Origin: Perkinsus olseni
Lineage: Eukaryota; Perkinsozoa; Perkinsida
Direction of reading: 5' to 3'
NCBI GenBank assembly: GCA_013115125.1
Contig: JABANN010000039.1
Coordinates: 45,187-109,186, forward strand
Length of the DNA stretch: 64,000 nucleotides
Positions within the stretch are counted from its first letter, which is position 1. Each line of letters opens with the position of its first letter. Position numbers and translations under genes: made by a program. Shown one piece after another: positions 46,609 through 58,329 of the stretch. The notes under the pieces are model-generated. The model was not told the DNA's origin, made no database searches, and saw only the letters and a list, made by a program, of their open reading frames with translations.

Positions 46609-47008
46609 TATATTTCGATATTTTCTCTAGGACATCCCATGGGCTGCTCTCTCTCCGTGGCTTGTCTGTACCTTTTGCCTGTGCTTGCGTGTGATATGCG
46701 GTGGTTTTTAACCCAGTTTCTCCGTCGTGTTTTCTTCCGATGAACGCTTTCTCTGAAAACGACTCTATTTGTATCTTCAGCTCAAATACGCGAATTCCGT
46801 GTCTCACTGTGCGTACACCCTGAGTCTCTGCGCTGACAGCTTGAGGCGCTATTAGGGAGCATTTCATCGCTGTTCCGATAAAGCTGCTCTACGGCCATGA
46901 GAATGCAGTATTAGATGGTATCTACATCGCTCAGCATACGCATCAGAGTCATGCTTAATAATAGTTACTTTCCGGTTACCACCGTTTAGTAGCTACTTTT
47001 ATTTGTTA
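46609..47008. other. Intergenic stretch
   Basis: 400 bases between tRNA-Ser and the pepsin-like gene. A minus frame (46523-46867) runs through the tRNA gene in antisense and is not supported. Confidence 0.4.
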
Positions 47009-49223
47009 ATGGGTCTTGCATGGCTTGACGTACTGGTTCTTGTTGCATACCTGGCTGTTCGGATCGAAGCCGATATAATCCAGCCACTCGAGCGTGTCGG
47101 GGAACGCCTTGGGGTCCGAATGAAAATCGGATCCCCACCTCAAGAGCTGATGTTGCTCGTGGACAGCATGGGATCGGACACTGTTGTGGTAGTAGGGTCT
47201 GAGGCTTCCTTCGGCATTTTTCATTTTGAAGCTGGGGTTGCCAACCCGGCGCCACTCAAGTCCACAGCGGAGTCCTCTTTGAGTTCAGGTTGCATGCGAT
47301 TCTGGAGGACAGCGCGGCTCGTGTTACAAAATCGACGCAAGCGATACTGCGGAAGCATGCAGGAACCCAGCGGAATGCTACGCGGACATACCGAATTTTG
47401 GCGACTTTTACGATTGCCAACCTAGCAGGGAAATGGACTGGCATAAAGCGCGGAGTAATACTATGGCGGCACAATCGTACGTCAGCTATAGACCATAAGA
47501 CCAAACACGATTATCGGGGCACTTCCGTCACCCGCTTGGTAAAACCGCAGTTTCATCACCATCTCAGGAACAACACATTACATCAATCTCGACGGCCCAC
47601 GCTACTTTAAATACGAGGGAATCGAGGTAGGACAAACGTAGCCAAGATATCCGGTTTAAAAGACTAGCTGGATTTAGCATGAGCTGTCAGCGCGAGCGTT
47701 GAGCATTTGAAACCCGGCTTTAGGTCAAGGAGCTGGCGTCTATCAGCTCGGTCAACGAGAGCGTCTCTATCCCGCTGAGGGTTGCCCTGGACGGCGCCGA
47801 GGGAGTCAGTAGCGGGGTAAGAGAGTATGGAAGAAAACTTCCGTGTCATCGTCGCCCGGATTGTGAAGACCTTCCGGATTCCGAGAATTTCCGCTCTCGT
47901 CGCCTCTTACGGTTCATTCGTTGTTTGTTTCTCAAGGTATCAGCCAACGGCGACGTTGCTGGTGTGCTCGGGCTCGCAAGTAATATCCGAACTGTTTGGG
48001 GCTCCGCTCAAACTCGGTTTGGCCTACTTGTATCGTTCTAGCGTTCAGGGGCTACCTTTACTTGTCGCAACGATTCTACGGTTGCTGACTTCTGTGGTTC
48101 GGGCGCCCAGTTGACAGGCGTTACTTTGGATTTGGCCCGGTCGCGCTTGATCATGTGGGCGGCGCTGTCACCGGTGGCAACCACCTGGAGCGAGGGGCTT
48201 CAAGATTCGGGTCCGCGGCTACCACGCTACCCCGGATTTATGGTGTACGTAAGGTGCCTAAGTCGCTCACCTGAGAGGCTGTTCCAGTTACCACCCGACC
48301 ATGTGCGGCTCCGAAATGCTCACGCCAGACATTAGCTCGAACTGGTTAGCTGTTGCAAGTAAGCGGCTTTGATACTAATGAGGTCCATTGATCCGCAGAG
48401 CACGAGCGCAGTGCTGTTGACACGACGAGATGTTCCCGTGAGTACTTCAGGTACTTTGCACGAATGCCTGATAGTCCCTGCTGTCTTCCTCGAATCTCTT
48501 CTTGGATGGGCATCGAATTTGCATTGTACCAGTAATCGGACTTGTACTGCTGCTGGGCCTCTGCCGACGCTGAGCTTCCGTCTCTACGAAAATACGGGGT
48601 AAAAGGGCCACTGTTGGCGCATGTGACGAACTCGCTCAGGTTGTCTCCGACGTTCCATCTCCCTCTAGATTCATTGCTCATGGAGGATAAGAAGACGGTC
48701 TGTCTGCAGAGCTTCAGCTCACCGATGACGGGCGAGTTCACAAGCACGCCAATCATATTGGGAATTCGGGCATTGCGGGCAACATTCGCCAATATAACTT
48801 GGGTCGGCAACAAGGTTGCGCTTGAGCCGTTGAAACCGTCAAATGAGGCTGCAGCAAGTGCCCGCTTCGGATGCGCCTTGATACCAGCGTGCACGGGGCA
48901 ACAGCGGTAAATGGGGGAGGAGCTTGACGAAAGGTACGATGTGCTCGGATGTCAGATACGACGCACGAACCAACACTTGTATCGACCCGGTTTGTTCAGC
49001 GTACGCACTGATGGTCGTCGACGAGCAGAGCAAAACCTGCGTGTGGGCCACTTGGGGTAGTGCTAGCTCGCCTAGCTTCGAGGTCGCCACTCGCTTTCTT
49101 TCAGTTCCGTATGTCTTCGGCATACTGGTAGTCTTTCTGTCAGCTGGGGATATTCTCTCTCAACGGTTGTACCGGATATGCGTGCGTCTGGCTGCCCAGA
49201 AATCCAGAAGTTTACGTAGTTGA
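47009..49223 (+). CDS. Pepsin-like aspartyl protease homologue, membrane-anchored
   Basis: The ATG at 47009 begins a signal peptide (MGLAWLDVLVLVAYLAV). The N-lobe opens VRMKIGSPPQELMLLVDSMG, equal to the pepsin start, but the active-site triad DTG(S) is replaced by DSMGS. Later exons include FITISGTTHYINLDGPRYFK (about 47560), FCGSGAQLTGV near 48090 at the place of the second active site, and the C-lobe GPLPTLSFRLYENTG (about 48560), LPLDSLLMEDKKTVCLQSF and TPIILGIRALRATFANIT (about 48750), the family LG..FLR region. The end is a Cys-containing stalk (CSDVRYDARTNTCIDPVCSA) and one hydrophobic segment VPYVFGILVVFLSAGDIL before the TGA at 49221-49223. Pepsin-like families are known to be expanded in Perkinsus. 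Both catalytic motifs look altered, so activity is doubtful unless my exon edges there are wrong. Confidence 0.72.
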
Positions 49224-49411
49224 CCGTAACATTACAACAGGTATTTCTGCCCGTTGTGTCTTGTGTTTAATACTAGTATTCATTTTCTTCTGGGTTGCGC
49301 TCTTACGGTGGATAGGCATGCTTTCGATTACCGACCTCTTCGAGGAGTCGGCCTCGTAAGCCCCGAGCCGATGATGGAGCAAAAACTCTTCGGTAGTTTT
49401 GTATAGAAAAA

Positions 49412-49485
49412 TACTCCGGGCGGGACTTGAACCCGCAACCTTTGGATTAGAAGTCCAACGCTCTATCCGATTGAGCCACCGGAGC
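49412..49485 (-). tRNA. tRNA-Arg (UCU)
   Basis: 74 bases on minus. Acceptor GCTCCGG pairs with CCGGAGT, discriminator A. Anticodon loop CTTCTAA gives TCT. T arm GCGGG-TTCAAGT-CCCGC is perfect. No intron, CCA not encoded. Confidence 0.96.
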
Positions 49486-49675
49486 TGTAATATTTACGCT
49501 GCCATGTCAGACCGACCGTATCTAGCATGGTTAGTTGTGACCATGGGGGTGGTTCACGTATCCACGTAGTTCACTAAGCATGCATACTGTGATGTTAGAC
49601 ATAAGTCGTGCGCCTCCTATGAAACCGTACGCGGTAGAATACCACCAAGAAGGGAGTAGCCGAAAACGACATACA

Positions 49676-49747
49676 AGCCGGATAGCGGGATTGAACCGCC
49701 GACCTTCAGTTTACAAGACTGACGCTCTACCACTAAGCTAAACCGGC
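49676..49747 (-). tRNA. tRNA-Thr (UGU)
   Basis: 72 bases on minus. Acceptor GCCGGTT pairs with ATCCGGC except one T-T mismatch. Anticodon loop CTTGTAA gives TGT. T arm GGCGG-TTCAATC-CCGCT pairs with one G-T. It lies 190 bases from tRNA-Arg in the same orientation. The mismatch is tolerable but lowers certainty slightly. Confidence 0.9.
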
Positions 49748-50049
49748 GTGAAAACTGATGTGCTCTCAACCGCTTCGCCCGTTTGCTCACTTTGATGAGC
49801 ATTATTGGTCGACTTGCTCACGAACGGGGTTCTCAATGACGACAAGTGCCGTAATAGCGGTTTTCGATCCCTTCTGTGCCTTGAGCCGAAATGCCTATTC
49901 CCTCTCCAATTCGCTTCTATCGTAGAGTCGAGCCCAAGCGCTCCAAGGTTGCCGGGGTTGTTGTTCATCAAGAGGAGATATGCTTCAATGTGCAAGTATG
50001 GAAATAGTGGCAGTCTAGATAGACGCAGGTTTTGAAGAGATGACATGGT

Positions 50050-53000
50050 GTGCAGGTACAGTCATTACATTGGTATGCTGGTACAGGCCTTACTGACGAG
50101 GAAGAGACTCGCCTTCTGTGGCTTCTCCAAGAGACGTTTCCTTGTATGGGGAGTGTTGTTACCAAAGAGACCACCATGTCGACTAAAGAGAACCACTCAA
50201 CTGAGATCATTGAAGTTGGCCCGCGACAGCAGTTCGTCACAGCTTGGTGTACTAACGCCGTGAGTATCTGCCTTTCCGCTGGCATTGCCAGTGTTGATCG
50301 GATTGAGAGTAAGGCTTAAGAATGCGAATTCTCGCTTCACCTATCCTTTTTGCAGAGACTAGACGTTATCTCATCGAAAGTCCCTCTTCTCCCGAGATCC
50401 GTGAAAAGTTCCTGGCAGAGGTAATACTACCGGTGATAGCCGTGAACAATTCGACGTTGTGGTTCGCTGCATGTGGCCGATGAATCACCTGCTGCTACTC
50501 GCGATATCAGATACACGATCGAATGACCGAAATGGAGTATCCCGCGGATTCTGGCGGTTTCTGCTACGTCGAGGCGGCTGAACCCGCAGCTTGGGGTGAG
50601 GTGGACGTGATGGCGGAGGGAAAACAGGCGCTGGAGAGATTCAGCGGTGGGACCTAGCCACTGGGGCATTCGCAGAGAAAGTGGGTAGTCTACCATTCTC
50701 AGAGGCGAATGGTCTGGGGTACGATTCCCAGGATGTTGATTATTATGTCAAGTTGTTCAGAGACGAGCTGAAACGCAATCCAACCACTGTAAGTCGCTCG
50801 ATACTCCTCCCTCATCAGGGTTCATCAACATCCACTGCTGGGCTGTCTGTCATTGAGCGTAGTTGATCTGTCATATGCCAGGTTGAATGCTTTGATCTGG
50901 CGCAGGGTAACAGTGAGCACTCCCGCCACTGGTTCTTCGGAGGGAAACTGGTGGTCGATGGTGTGGGGGTCCCCCATACACTTTTCCAGCTCGTCAAGAA
51001 TCCCTACAGACGAGTACAGCAAAGGGAGAAGGAGGGGGGTAGACCCAATGCCTCGACTGTGGCATTCAGTGACAACAGCTCGGCTATACGCGGCGCCGCT
51101 GGTGGCTTTACTGGTTTACTGCCCGACTTGACCACGGGGGAGTTTTCGGAGAGTTCCCTAATTTATGACATCACTTTCACCTGTGAAACACATAATTTTC
51201 CGTGTGGTGTGGCACCATTCCCGGGGGCGGAGACGGGTACCGGCGGAAGGTTGCGTGATGGCCAGAGTACCGGTAGGGGCAGCCTGGTGCTGGCGGGCAC
51301 GGCCGCTTACTGCGTGGGGGCACTCTACCTGGAAGACGCCGACAGAGAAGTCGACTGGGAAGACCGATCTTGGAAGTATCCGAGCAACTTGGCCAAGCCT
51401 GTGGATATCCTCATCCAGGCATCTAACGGTGCTAGTGATTACGGTAACAAGTTCGGGGAGCCTGTCGTCAATGGGTTCTGTCGGAGCTACGCTGCGGTCG
51501 TTGGAGGGGAGAGGATCGAGTGGGTGAAACCGATCATGATGAGTGGCGGTATCGGCAGTATGGACTGCCGTCACCGGCTCAAGCAGACTCCGCCAATGCC
51601 GGGCGCCGCGATCGTCAAGCTTGGTGGACCTGCTTACCGTTTGGGTGTAGGCGGGGGTGCAGCCAGCTCGATGGTCGCCGGAGAGAATCAGGAGCACCTC
51701 GACTTTAACGCGGTCCAGCGGGGAGATGCCCAGATGCTACAGAGAGTTAATAGGGTTATCCGATACCTTGTCGAGATGGGTGAAGGTAATCCGGTGCTGT
51801 CCATCCACGACCAAGGCGCTGGGGGGGCGGGCAACGTACTGAAGGAGATCGGGGAGCCTACTGGTCTTGAAATTGATATGAAACACATGTTGAGTGGCGA
51901 CCCTAGTCTGTCGGCTCTGGAGTTGTGGATTGCTGAGTACCAAGAGAATGACGCTCTGCTACTGCCCGAGAGCAAGCTGGGCCTCTTCGCGGAGCTGTGT
52001 CGCCGGGAGGGGGCACCGTGGTCGAAGGTGGGCTCTGTTGTTACTACTGGCAGATGCAAAGTGGTGGACAAGGAAGGGAAAGTGCCGGTGGACTTACCAC
52101 TGGATAAAGTACTCTGCAAAATGCCACAGAAAACGTTCCATCTAACCAAGCCGGTGGTGGTGGGCCATAGGCTCGGTCGCTTTGAGGAAGATGTCCGAGG
52201 GTGCCTCTGGAAGGTGAGGCATCGGGTGCCCAATCGACGGCGTTGACAGCTGTTTATCCTTCAGGTTATGCGGTTGGTCTCGGTCGGATCGAAGAGGTTC
52301 CTGTGCAACAAAGTAGACCGCTCAGTGACGGGTCTGGTGGCTCAGCAGCAGTGTGTTGGTCCCTTCCATACCCCTCTGGCCAACGCCGCGGTCACCGCCA
52401 CCTCGATGCTGAGCCTACAGGGCTCGGCTACTGCCATTGGGGAGCGGCCTATCGTCGGGCTGTCCGGTGACGACTCGGCCTTACGCGCGATGGCAAGGTT
52501 GGCCGTAGCGGAGGCTCTTACGAACTTGGTGTGGGTGAAGGTGGAGAACATGGAGGATGTCCGGTGCAGTGGTAACTGGATGTGGGCTGCTAAGCTGCCT
52601 GGGGAAGGGTACAAGATGTTGAAGGTGGCCGAGGCCATTGACGAGGTTATGTGTGGTATTGGCATTGCTATTGATGGGGGGAAGGACTCTTTGAGTATGG
52701 CAGCTCAGTGCCCTAGTCGAGATGACGGCCCTCAGGACCAACAGAAGGAGACTGTTAAGGTAGGCTGGTCGGACTCTGGTCGTAGTGAAGGGGAGGATGT
52801 GTGGAAGAGAGGACCGCTCCTTGAGCATTCTGTGTCTCACCTCAGGCGCCCGGCGAAGTGGTTGTGTCGGTGTATGCCGCAGTACCAGACGTTACAGTGA
52901 AGGTCACTCCGGATGTCAAGCTGTCACCTTCCGAGTCGGTGCTATTGTTCGTCGACTTGGACCCCACACCGTCTCTCAAGGGAACTTCCCTGGCCCATGT

Positions 53001-54803
53001 CATGCTACAGAGTGGCCATGTGGATGGGGAGGGACGGATCAGTGATGTGGATGTGGACCAGCTCCGCCATGCCTTCCTGGTCACGCAGGTGATACCAACC
53101 TGAGCAGCTCTCGGTCTGCACTTTCTCGTCAGGATCTCATCACTCGTGGCCTCATCTCGGCGGGCCATGACCGCTCTGATGGAGGGCTGCTGGTCGCTGC
53201 CTGCGAGATGATCATCGCTGGTGGTCACAGTGGTTACCTTCTCTCCATTGACGAGGCCAACATCCGTGTCGGTCCGGATGGCAGCCCTGGTGTGATGGAG
53301 TACCTCTTCAGCGAAGGCCCTGGATTGCTCCTCGAGGTTGCCACCAGTAACGTTCCTACAGTTATCTCAGCTTACGGCGACAAGGCTAAATGCAGAGTGC
53401 TGGGCAATGGCGTGAATGGTAGCACAAGTATCGAGGTGGAGCTGAGGTCCACGGGAGGGGCGCGGAGGCAGCTGATGAAGGAGAGTGTTGGAGACGTCAG
53501 ACTCCAATGGGAGAAGACCAGCTTCAAACTAGAAGAGCTTCAGGCAGACATCAACTGTGTTAGACAGGAGCGAGGTGAAGCTGGAGGTTTGATTCTTTTT
53601 CCCTTGGATCCAAGTGCTTTTCAGAGGTTATGGCATCGAGGAGCTCCACACCACCGTACCGCTTGACCTTCGCTCCGCTCCCTCGTGCCCCAGCGTCTGC
53701 CCAACGGAAGATTCGCGTTGCCGTAATTCGCGAGGAAGGCTCTAATGGTGACAGGGAGATGGCAGGCAGTTTCTGGAATGCTGGAGCCCTCCCGGTAGAC
53801 GTTATTATGAGCGATATCGCCACCGGCAGGGTGACACTCCAAGGTGGGCCTCGGGGGGCGAGTGTTGGTGCGACTTTATGCCTGTCTCTCAGGCTTCGCG
53901 GGAGTCGCTTTTGTGGGTGGGTTCTCGTATGGAGACGTACTTGACTCGGCGAAGGGATGGGCGGCAAAGGCTACCTTCAACACTAGGTGCCGCGATCAGC
54001 TACAGAAGTTCTACGATGAGGAGGTGGGCTCCGTGAGAGGTCCTGTTGCCTTCTATCGCATTGTCATTCAGCATACCTTCTCCCTTGGGGTTTGCAACGG
54101 ATGTCAGCTGATGAGTCTGCTAGGCTGGGTACCGGGTAAAACCGATAAAGGTGGCTTGCTCGAGCTAAGCCAACGTCCCAGGTGAACTTCCAGCGTCTCC
54201 CACGATAATAACGCCTTCATATCGTAGGTTCGTCCACAACCGCTCTGGCCGCTATGAGTCCCGTTTTGTCTCTGTGGCGGTCGATCCCGCATCACCAGCG
54301 ATCGGTACATGGTTCCGGGGTATGGGTGGTAGCGTTCTGGGTGTGTGGATAGCCCATGGGGAAGGGAGGGCTCTATTCCCGGGCAGGGACGTCTACTCTA
54401 AAGTAGCTAGTTGCACCTCTTCGTTGATTTGAATACTTACGGCTCGACTCAGGTTATGGAATCCCATCTGGCGCCTCTACGTTATGTTGATGATCACGGT
54501 GCTCCGACTTCGGTCTATCCTTTCAACCCTAACGGCTCCCTAGACGGGATCGCCGGGTTGGTGACCCCCGACGGCAGGCATCTTGCGATGATGCCACATC
54601 CTGAGCGCTGCTCAATGACATGGCAATGGCCGTGGATGCCGAGGGAGTGGAAGGGGATCCGAGGAAGCCCCTGGGCGACTATGTTCCGAAACATCGTCGA
54701 ATGGGCGGAGAGCAGGATGACTCCCGAGTTCGGTGGAAGCAGAACTGTGACATCGGGCGTGGACGACATGGACCTCGACGTGGAGAAGTTGAAGGCGCTT
54801 TAA
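50050..54803 (+). CDS. PFAS: Phosphoribosylformylglycinamidine synthase (FGAM synthase)
   Basis: Fourth step of de novo purine synthesis: FGAR plus glutamine and ATP to FGAM. It is the long single-chain form with an N-terminal domain, a double AIR-synthase-type core and a C-terminal glutaminase. N-terminal: GLTDEEETRLLWLLQETF, QFVTAWCTNAVSICLSAGI, TRRYLIESPSSPE, HDRMTEMEYP. Core: CFDLAQGNSEHSRHWFFGGK, FSDNSSAIRGAAGGFTG, TCETHNFPCGVAPFPGAETG, SIHDQGAGGAGNVLKEIGEP, VGPFHTPLANAAVTATSMLS, and SESVLLFVDLDPTPSLKGTS. Glutaminase: IRVAVIREEGSNGDREMAGS, FVGGFSYGDVLDSAKGWAA, nucleophile Cys in GVCNGCQLMSLLGWVPG, and the His-Glu pair in MMPHPERCSM. The stop is TAA at 54801-54803. One exon, about 50900-52213, is over 1.3 kb, large for this window. 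An N-terminal exon upstream of 50050 is probable because no ATG fits the frame. All catalytic motifs look whole. Confidence 0.93.
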
Positions 54804-55002
54804 TTTTTTTTGCATGGGCGTGGCGATGACCTGGAGGTTTTTGGGGTTTCCATTAATTTATGAGAGTAGAATGTTTCAATATCTTTTATAGGCTTGCGTT
54901 GAGTAGTGGATGGTTGGGTACTCCGCAGTCCGCTAGCAAGCACCAGTAGGAAACGTCGTGAAACGGCATCAGTCACGGTCAGTACGGACGTCCATGCGAC
55001 GC

Positions 55003-55082
55003 ACCTGCACTATCACTCAGTACAGTGTGACTATTTGAGACGGGGCTCAAAGAGAGGTAAGATTGAACTGAAGAGGAGCTTA
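55003..55082 (+). repeat. Inverted repeat arm, left
   Basis: Shares ACTCAGTACAG, TGAGACGGGGCTCAAAGA and AAGAGGAG-type words with the minus strand of 56463-56552, in the same order. Similarity is about three quarters by eye. Confidence 0.7.
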
Positions 55083-55127
55083 GTAATAATGCGTACTACA
55101 GCTTACTACGCTTAAGCTCAGGACAGC

Positions 55128-55270
55128 ACGTATACTCATGCACGCGAGTGCAAGGCGCATATTATGGTCAAATGGTTATCTGAGACTAATGATACGCACT
55201 GTGTATTACGCAGCAGCAGCAGCAGTGAAGGTAGGCGTAGCGATGATAGTCTAACAGCTGAATAGTACTC
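55128..55270 (+). repeat. Direct repeat, copy 1
   Basis: Shares TCATGCACGCG, TGGTTAT, TAGCGATGAT-like and CAGCTGA.TAGTACT words, in order, with 56092-56216. The CAG run at 55212 is expanded in this copy. Confidence 0.65.
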
Positions 55271-55810
55271 AACCTGGCTGATGGGTGGTGCCAGTATTCA
55301 CCCTGTTGAGAGCTTCAACGCGAAACTACCCGACTTGGTCACCAAGCTTGGGTAGTAGGGTGTACCTTTGTGTCCACTTGATGGGTCCGTCATCTTGCGC
55401 TGGTCCTCACCGCCGCTGACGTTTCGGGTTCACACCGTCGCGGTGGTAGTGATGACAGTCACAAAACCCGCTACGTCCTATTCGACGGTGAGGGCGCTTG
55501 GACACAGGTCGACGTTGCGTAGACATGGAAACACCTAAGCCTAATCCGCCGGCACCCGGCTGTCATGAGTTCTGGGCGTCCGGGTCTCAGGTTTGTGTTT
55601 TCCTCCCGCACTTCCGTATTCAGTGGGATTTTACACCGTGTCTTTGAACGCATGGACAGCCACGGCGCTTCTTCGCTGTGCGGTCTCATGATGTCACAAT
55701 GCTTGCGCACGCATACACTCTCGTCCTGCGTGTTTTTACTATCGCTGCGATTCTCTCCGCTAACAATAAATTAATTATCCCCCAATGCTGTGGGTTCGCG
55801 GATCGGACGC

Positions 55811-56020
55811 TTGGGTTGTAGTGAGCGAAGCACTTTGTGTGTCGAGGTAGTCCGCTAGAGGATATAGCTACAGAAAACCGTGCAAATCTGTAAGCCATCG
55901 GAGAGGTGTTCGGGTACCTATGGCATGTCGTGCACTCAAGTGTTGGGCGCGACGAGGATTGCTGACCCAAGCCGTAATCGCCAAGCTGACCGAGCTGCGG
56001 GAAACTCGATTCCCGGATCT
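55811..56020 (+). repeat. Duplicated segment, copy 1
   Basis: Shares TTGTAGTGAGCGAAG, TGTCGAGGTAGTCCGCT and CATGTCGTGCACT-type words in order with 58781-59005. Reads into GCGAGCTGC/GGGAA near its end in both copies. Confidence 0.75.
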
Positions 56021-56091
56021 TTCCTACGACCAGACTCCTCACAACGGACTCGGGATGCTCGATAATGAAAATCTGTAGCGGTAGTTCTAGC

Positions 56092-56216
56092 CTAGAACGC
56101 ATACCCATGCACGCGCGTGCGAAGCGGAGAAGGAGATCAGACGGTTATTTGAAACTGATTATACACAGTAGTAGTAAAGGCAATCGCAGCGAAGATAATC
56201 CCACAGCTGAGTAGTA
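56092..56216 (+). repeat. Direct repeat, copy 2
   Basis: Partner of 55128-55270; here CAGTAGTAG replaces the CAG run. Confidence 0.65.
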
Positions 56217-56462
56217 CTGAAACGGGCGCTACATAGCGTATAGTCGTTACTATGTTGTCAATATAGTGCACACTAGTCTAGGTTGAATGGCAAGCCATTC
56301 CTGCACTACAGTGACAAATACCTGCATTGCTGCCGCGTGCCCACCTTTCTCTTCGTCCGCCTTAGCTCGAGGTACGAACTCGCGGTACGTTCGTCAGGAA
56401 ACACGTGCGTTACTCGGCATGCCATCGAATATACGTTCTCCCTAAATCCACAACGAGATCAG

Positions 56463-56552
56463 TCCTCTCCGAACTCCTCTCGAACTCGTTTTGCCGTTCT
56501 TTGAGCCCCGTCTCAGACGGCCACGCTGTACTGAGTTGTAGTGCAGGAGCGG
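56463..56552 (-). repeat. Inverted repeat arm, right
   Basis: Minus-strand partner of 55003-55082. The two arms are about 1.4 kb apart and may be independent copies of one dispersed element. Confidence 0.7.
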
Positions 56553-57090
56553 TAGCAGCTCCTTGTTCTCGAAGACCACTCTCGGACTTGGACTCCCACC
56601 CCGGTGTCTTATCGTCTTCATGGAGGTCGAGCTCGAACTCTGATTGTGCAACGAACTCTCCCTCCAAGGGAGAGTGGACCCCCTCTGCCAGCTGATAGAG
56701 TGTACAGTAGTGGGTACGCAGCAGCAATGGAGGTCGTCGTCACTATGGTGCATTCCGTGTAACCCTCTGACCAATTCACGTCACCGTATTGCGCGAGCAA
56801 GTTAGAGGTTCTCTGTGTTCGCAGAGCTCACAGAAACGAGAGCGTGGTGAGGTCCTCGCCATGGCACGTTGTGAGGTTTATTCCCTGGAAGTTCCTGATT
56901 GATTCATAGCGTCTCGTTCTGCTAAAGTTTGCATATAATAACTCGACTTATGGCCACTCGGGTCTTAGTTCAAGCTTAGGGTTGCTAGGAGGGCTGAAGT
57001 TTCTGCTTCTTCCCCGAGCGGCGATTGCCCCTGTTTGGTGTCATAAGTAAAAGAGATGGAGTCTTCTCAGTTCTTCGAGCGCTTTCTAGA

Positions 57091-57590
57091 ATGCATCTAT
57101 CGCTTTTCTTGGCTCTAGTTCTCCAGCACGTTTCGGGAGAGGACGACAATCTGAGATTCCAGAACCCCTCTGCGCTGGCTGTGCACGGCACGGGAGCCAC
57201 GGCAAGTCAAGGTAGTCGAGCTGTCGCAACCGTTATCGGCGGATCTGCTGATTGCAGATCCATACTGCAAGCCCACCGGGCAATGTTACATTGACTACGG
57301 CTATGTTGAGGGGTGCACCTGAATGGAATTGAGCCGGTTTACACGCTGGTAGGTGAAGGCCTCGCGCTATTCACTGGCAGCGTTACCATGGGCTTGAGCT
57401 TTGCTGTAGTGCGATCCTCATGGTCCAAATCTCTCTTCAGAAGAAGGTCTATGGATATTATCGGGTTGCCTCTACAGCTTGCGCCGCTAAATGCTCGAAA
57501 GATAGCGATTGTCCAGGACCCCAACACGGAATTGGGTTGACGGCTTTCTGTGGCTCTAACGAGCGATGCTTCTTATCATGCTCGAAGGTG
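57091..57590 (+). pseudogene. Cysteine-rich secreted protein family, copy A1, apparently disrupted
   Basis: Closely related to copy A2 at 60813. It starts MHLSLFLALVLQHVSGEDD, a signal peptide, followed by an intron of about 46 bases and an exon reading DPYCKPTGQCYIDYGY. The last Cys-rich exon, VYGYYRVASTACAAKCSKDS, is nearly identical to A2. Relative to A2 the reading frame is interrupted in the middle, so it is probably a decayed copy, unless an alternative splice avoids this. Its upstream region is shared with A2 and A3. Confidence 0.6.
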
Positions 57591-58188
57591 AGGTGGAGGG
57601 AGGACCCGCCAACCCGATTTTGTTGTAGGCTCCTACCATCGCCCTCATGTGTCGGCCGGGAGTGAGTGTTAGTGCTCTTCAGTTCTACCCCTCTTGCCCT
57701 TCGTCCAGTAGATGTCGACCCGTGGACTTTGGCGGGAGTACGAGCAAGGTGATTGATACATGTCTATACGATCAGTGAAGTGACATTGGACAAGCTGGAG
57801 GGAATCGTGGCGATCGTAACCTTTCTGAGATCGCCGCTTAGTCGCCTTTTTATCATGCCTGCTCCCGATTCTGACGCTTCGCGAAGAGTTCTGCGTCCTC
57901 CTGAGTATGGCTTCTCATCGCCTGGTAATGGACGGTCTCACAGTTGCTTCGTTGCGTGGAGTTGATAGATGGGGTTCGCTCTGTTATAGGAACTTGCTTT
58001 GAAAGTAAGCGAGATCTCCTCAGTCTTGTCCCCTCCTCGCACGACTTCCTGAAAAGGCATAAACTGGAAGACTGCGTCACAAAATGGCAACTAGCAAACT
58101 ACCTGAAGAAGGTCGAATGCTGGATCACATATTGCCTTCTACCCTTGCTATCGTCATTCTCGATTGTCGCTGAGTGGTGTAGAGTTGC

Positions 58189-58234
58189 CGTTCTTTGTCG
58201 GTTTGGATACTTACAGCTCGACTCAGGTTATGGA
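58189..58234 (+). pseudogene. Fragment of FGAM synthase 3' region
   Basis: Contains ACTTACAGCTCGACTCAGG and flanks matching 54416-54460 of the FGAM synthase gene with few changes. It is followed, after unrelated DNA, by the second fragment at 58687, in the same order and strand as in the gene. Confidence 0.75.
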
Positions 58235-58329
58235 GTTGTTAAACGACTACCTGATTGAGAACACAACACCCGGGTTTTGCCATCTGGAATCCAATCTTCC
58301 ATCTGCTGTCTTCTCTAAGAAGTGGCATG

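Larger units (their letters stand above)
54804..57090. other. Duplicated intergenic sequence, no supported gene
   Basis: About 2.3 kb with no convincing coding frame. It holds an inverted repeat pair (55003-55082 plus, 56463-56552 minus), a direct repeat pair (55128-55270 and 56092-56216), and a segment (55811-56020) copied at 58781-59005. A short CAG run lies at 55212-55227. The right end (56760-57090) matches the region upstream of the other cysteine-rich gene copies. Confidence 0.6.

Noticed and set aside
46523-46867. Minus open frame of 114 codons
   Set aside because: Runs straight through the tRNA-Ser gene in antisense; no protein-like features.
48346-48894. Long minus open frame of 182 codons
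   Set aside because: Antisense to the pepsin-like C-lobe, which has clear family motifs on plus.
51688-52233. Long minus open frame of 181 codons
   Set aside because: Antisense shadow of a long FGAM synthase exon with high third-position GC.
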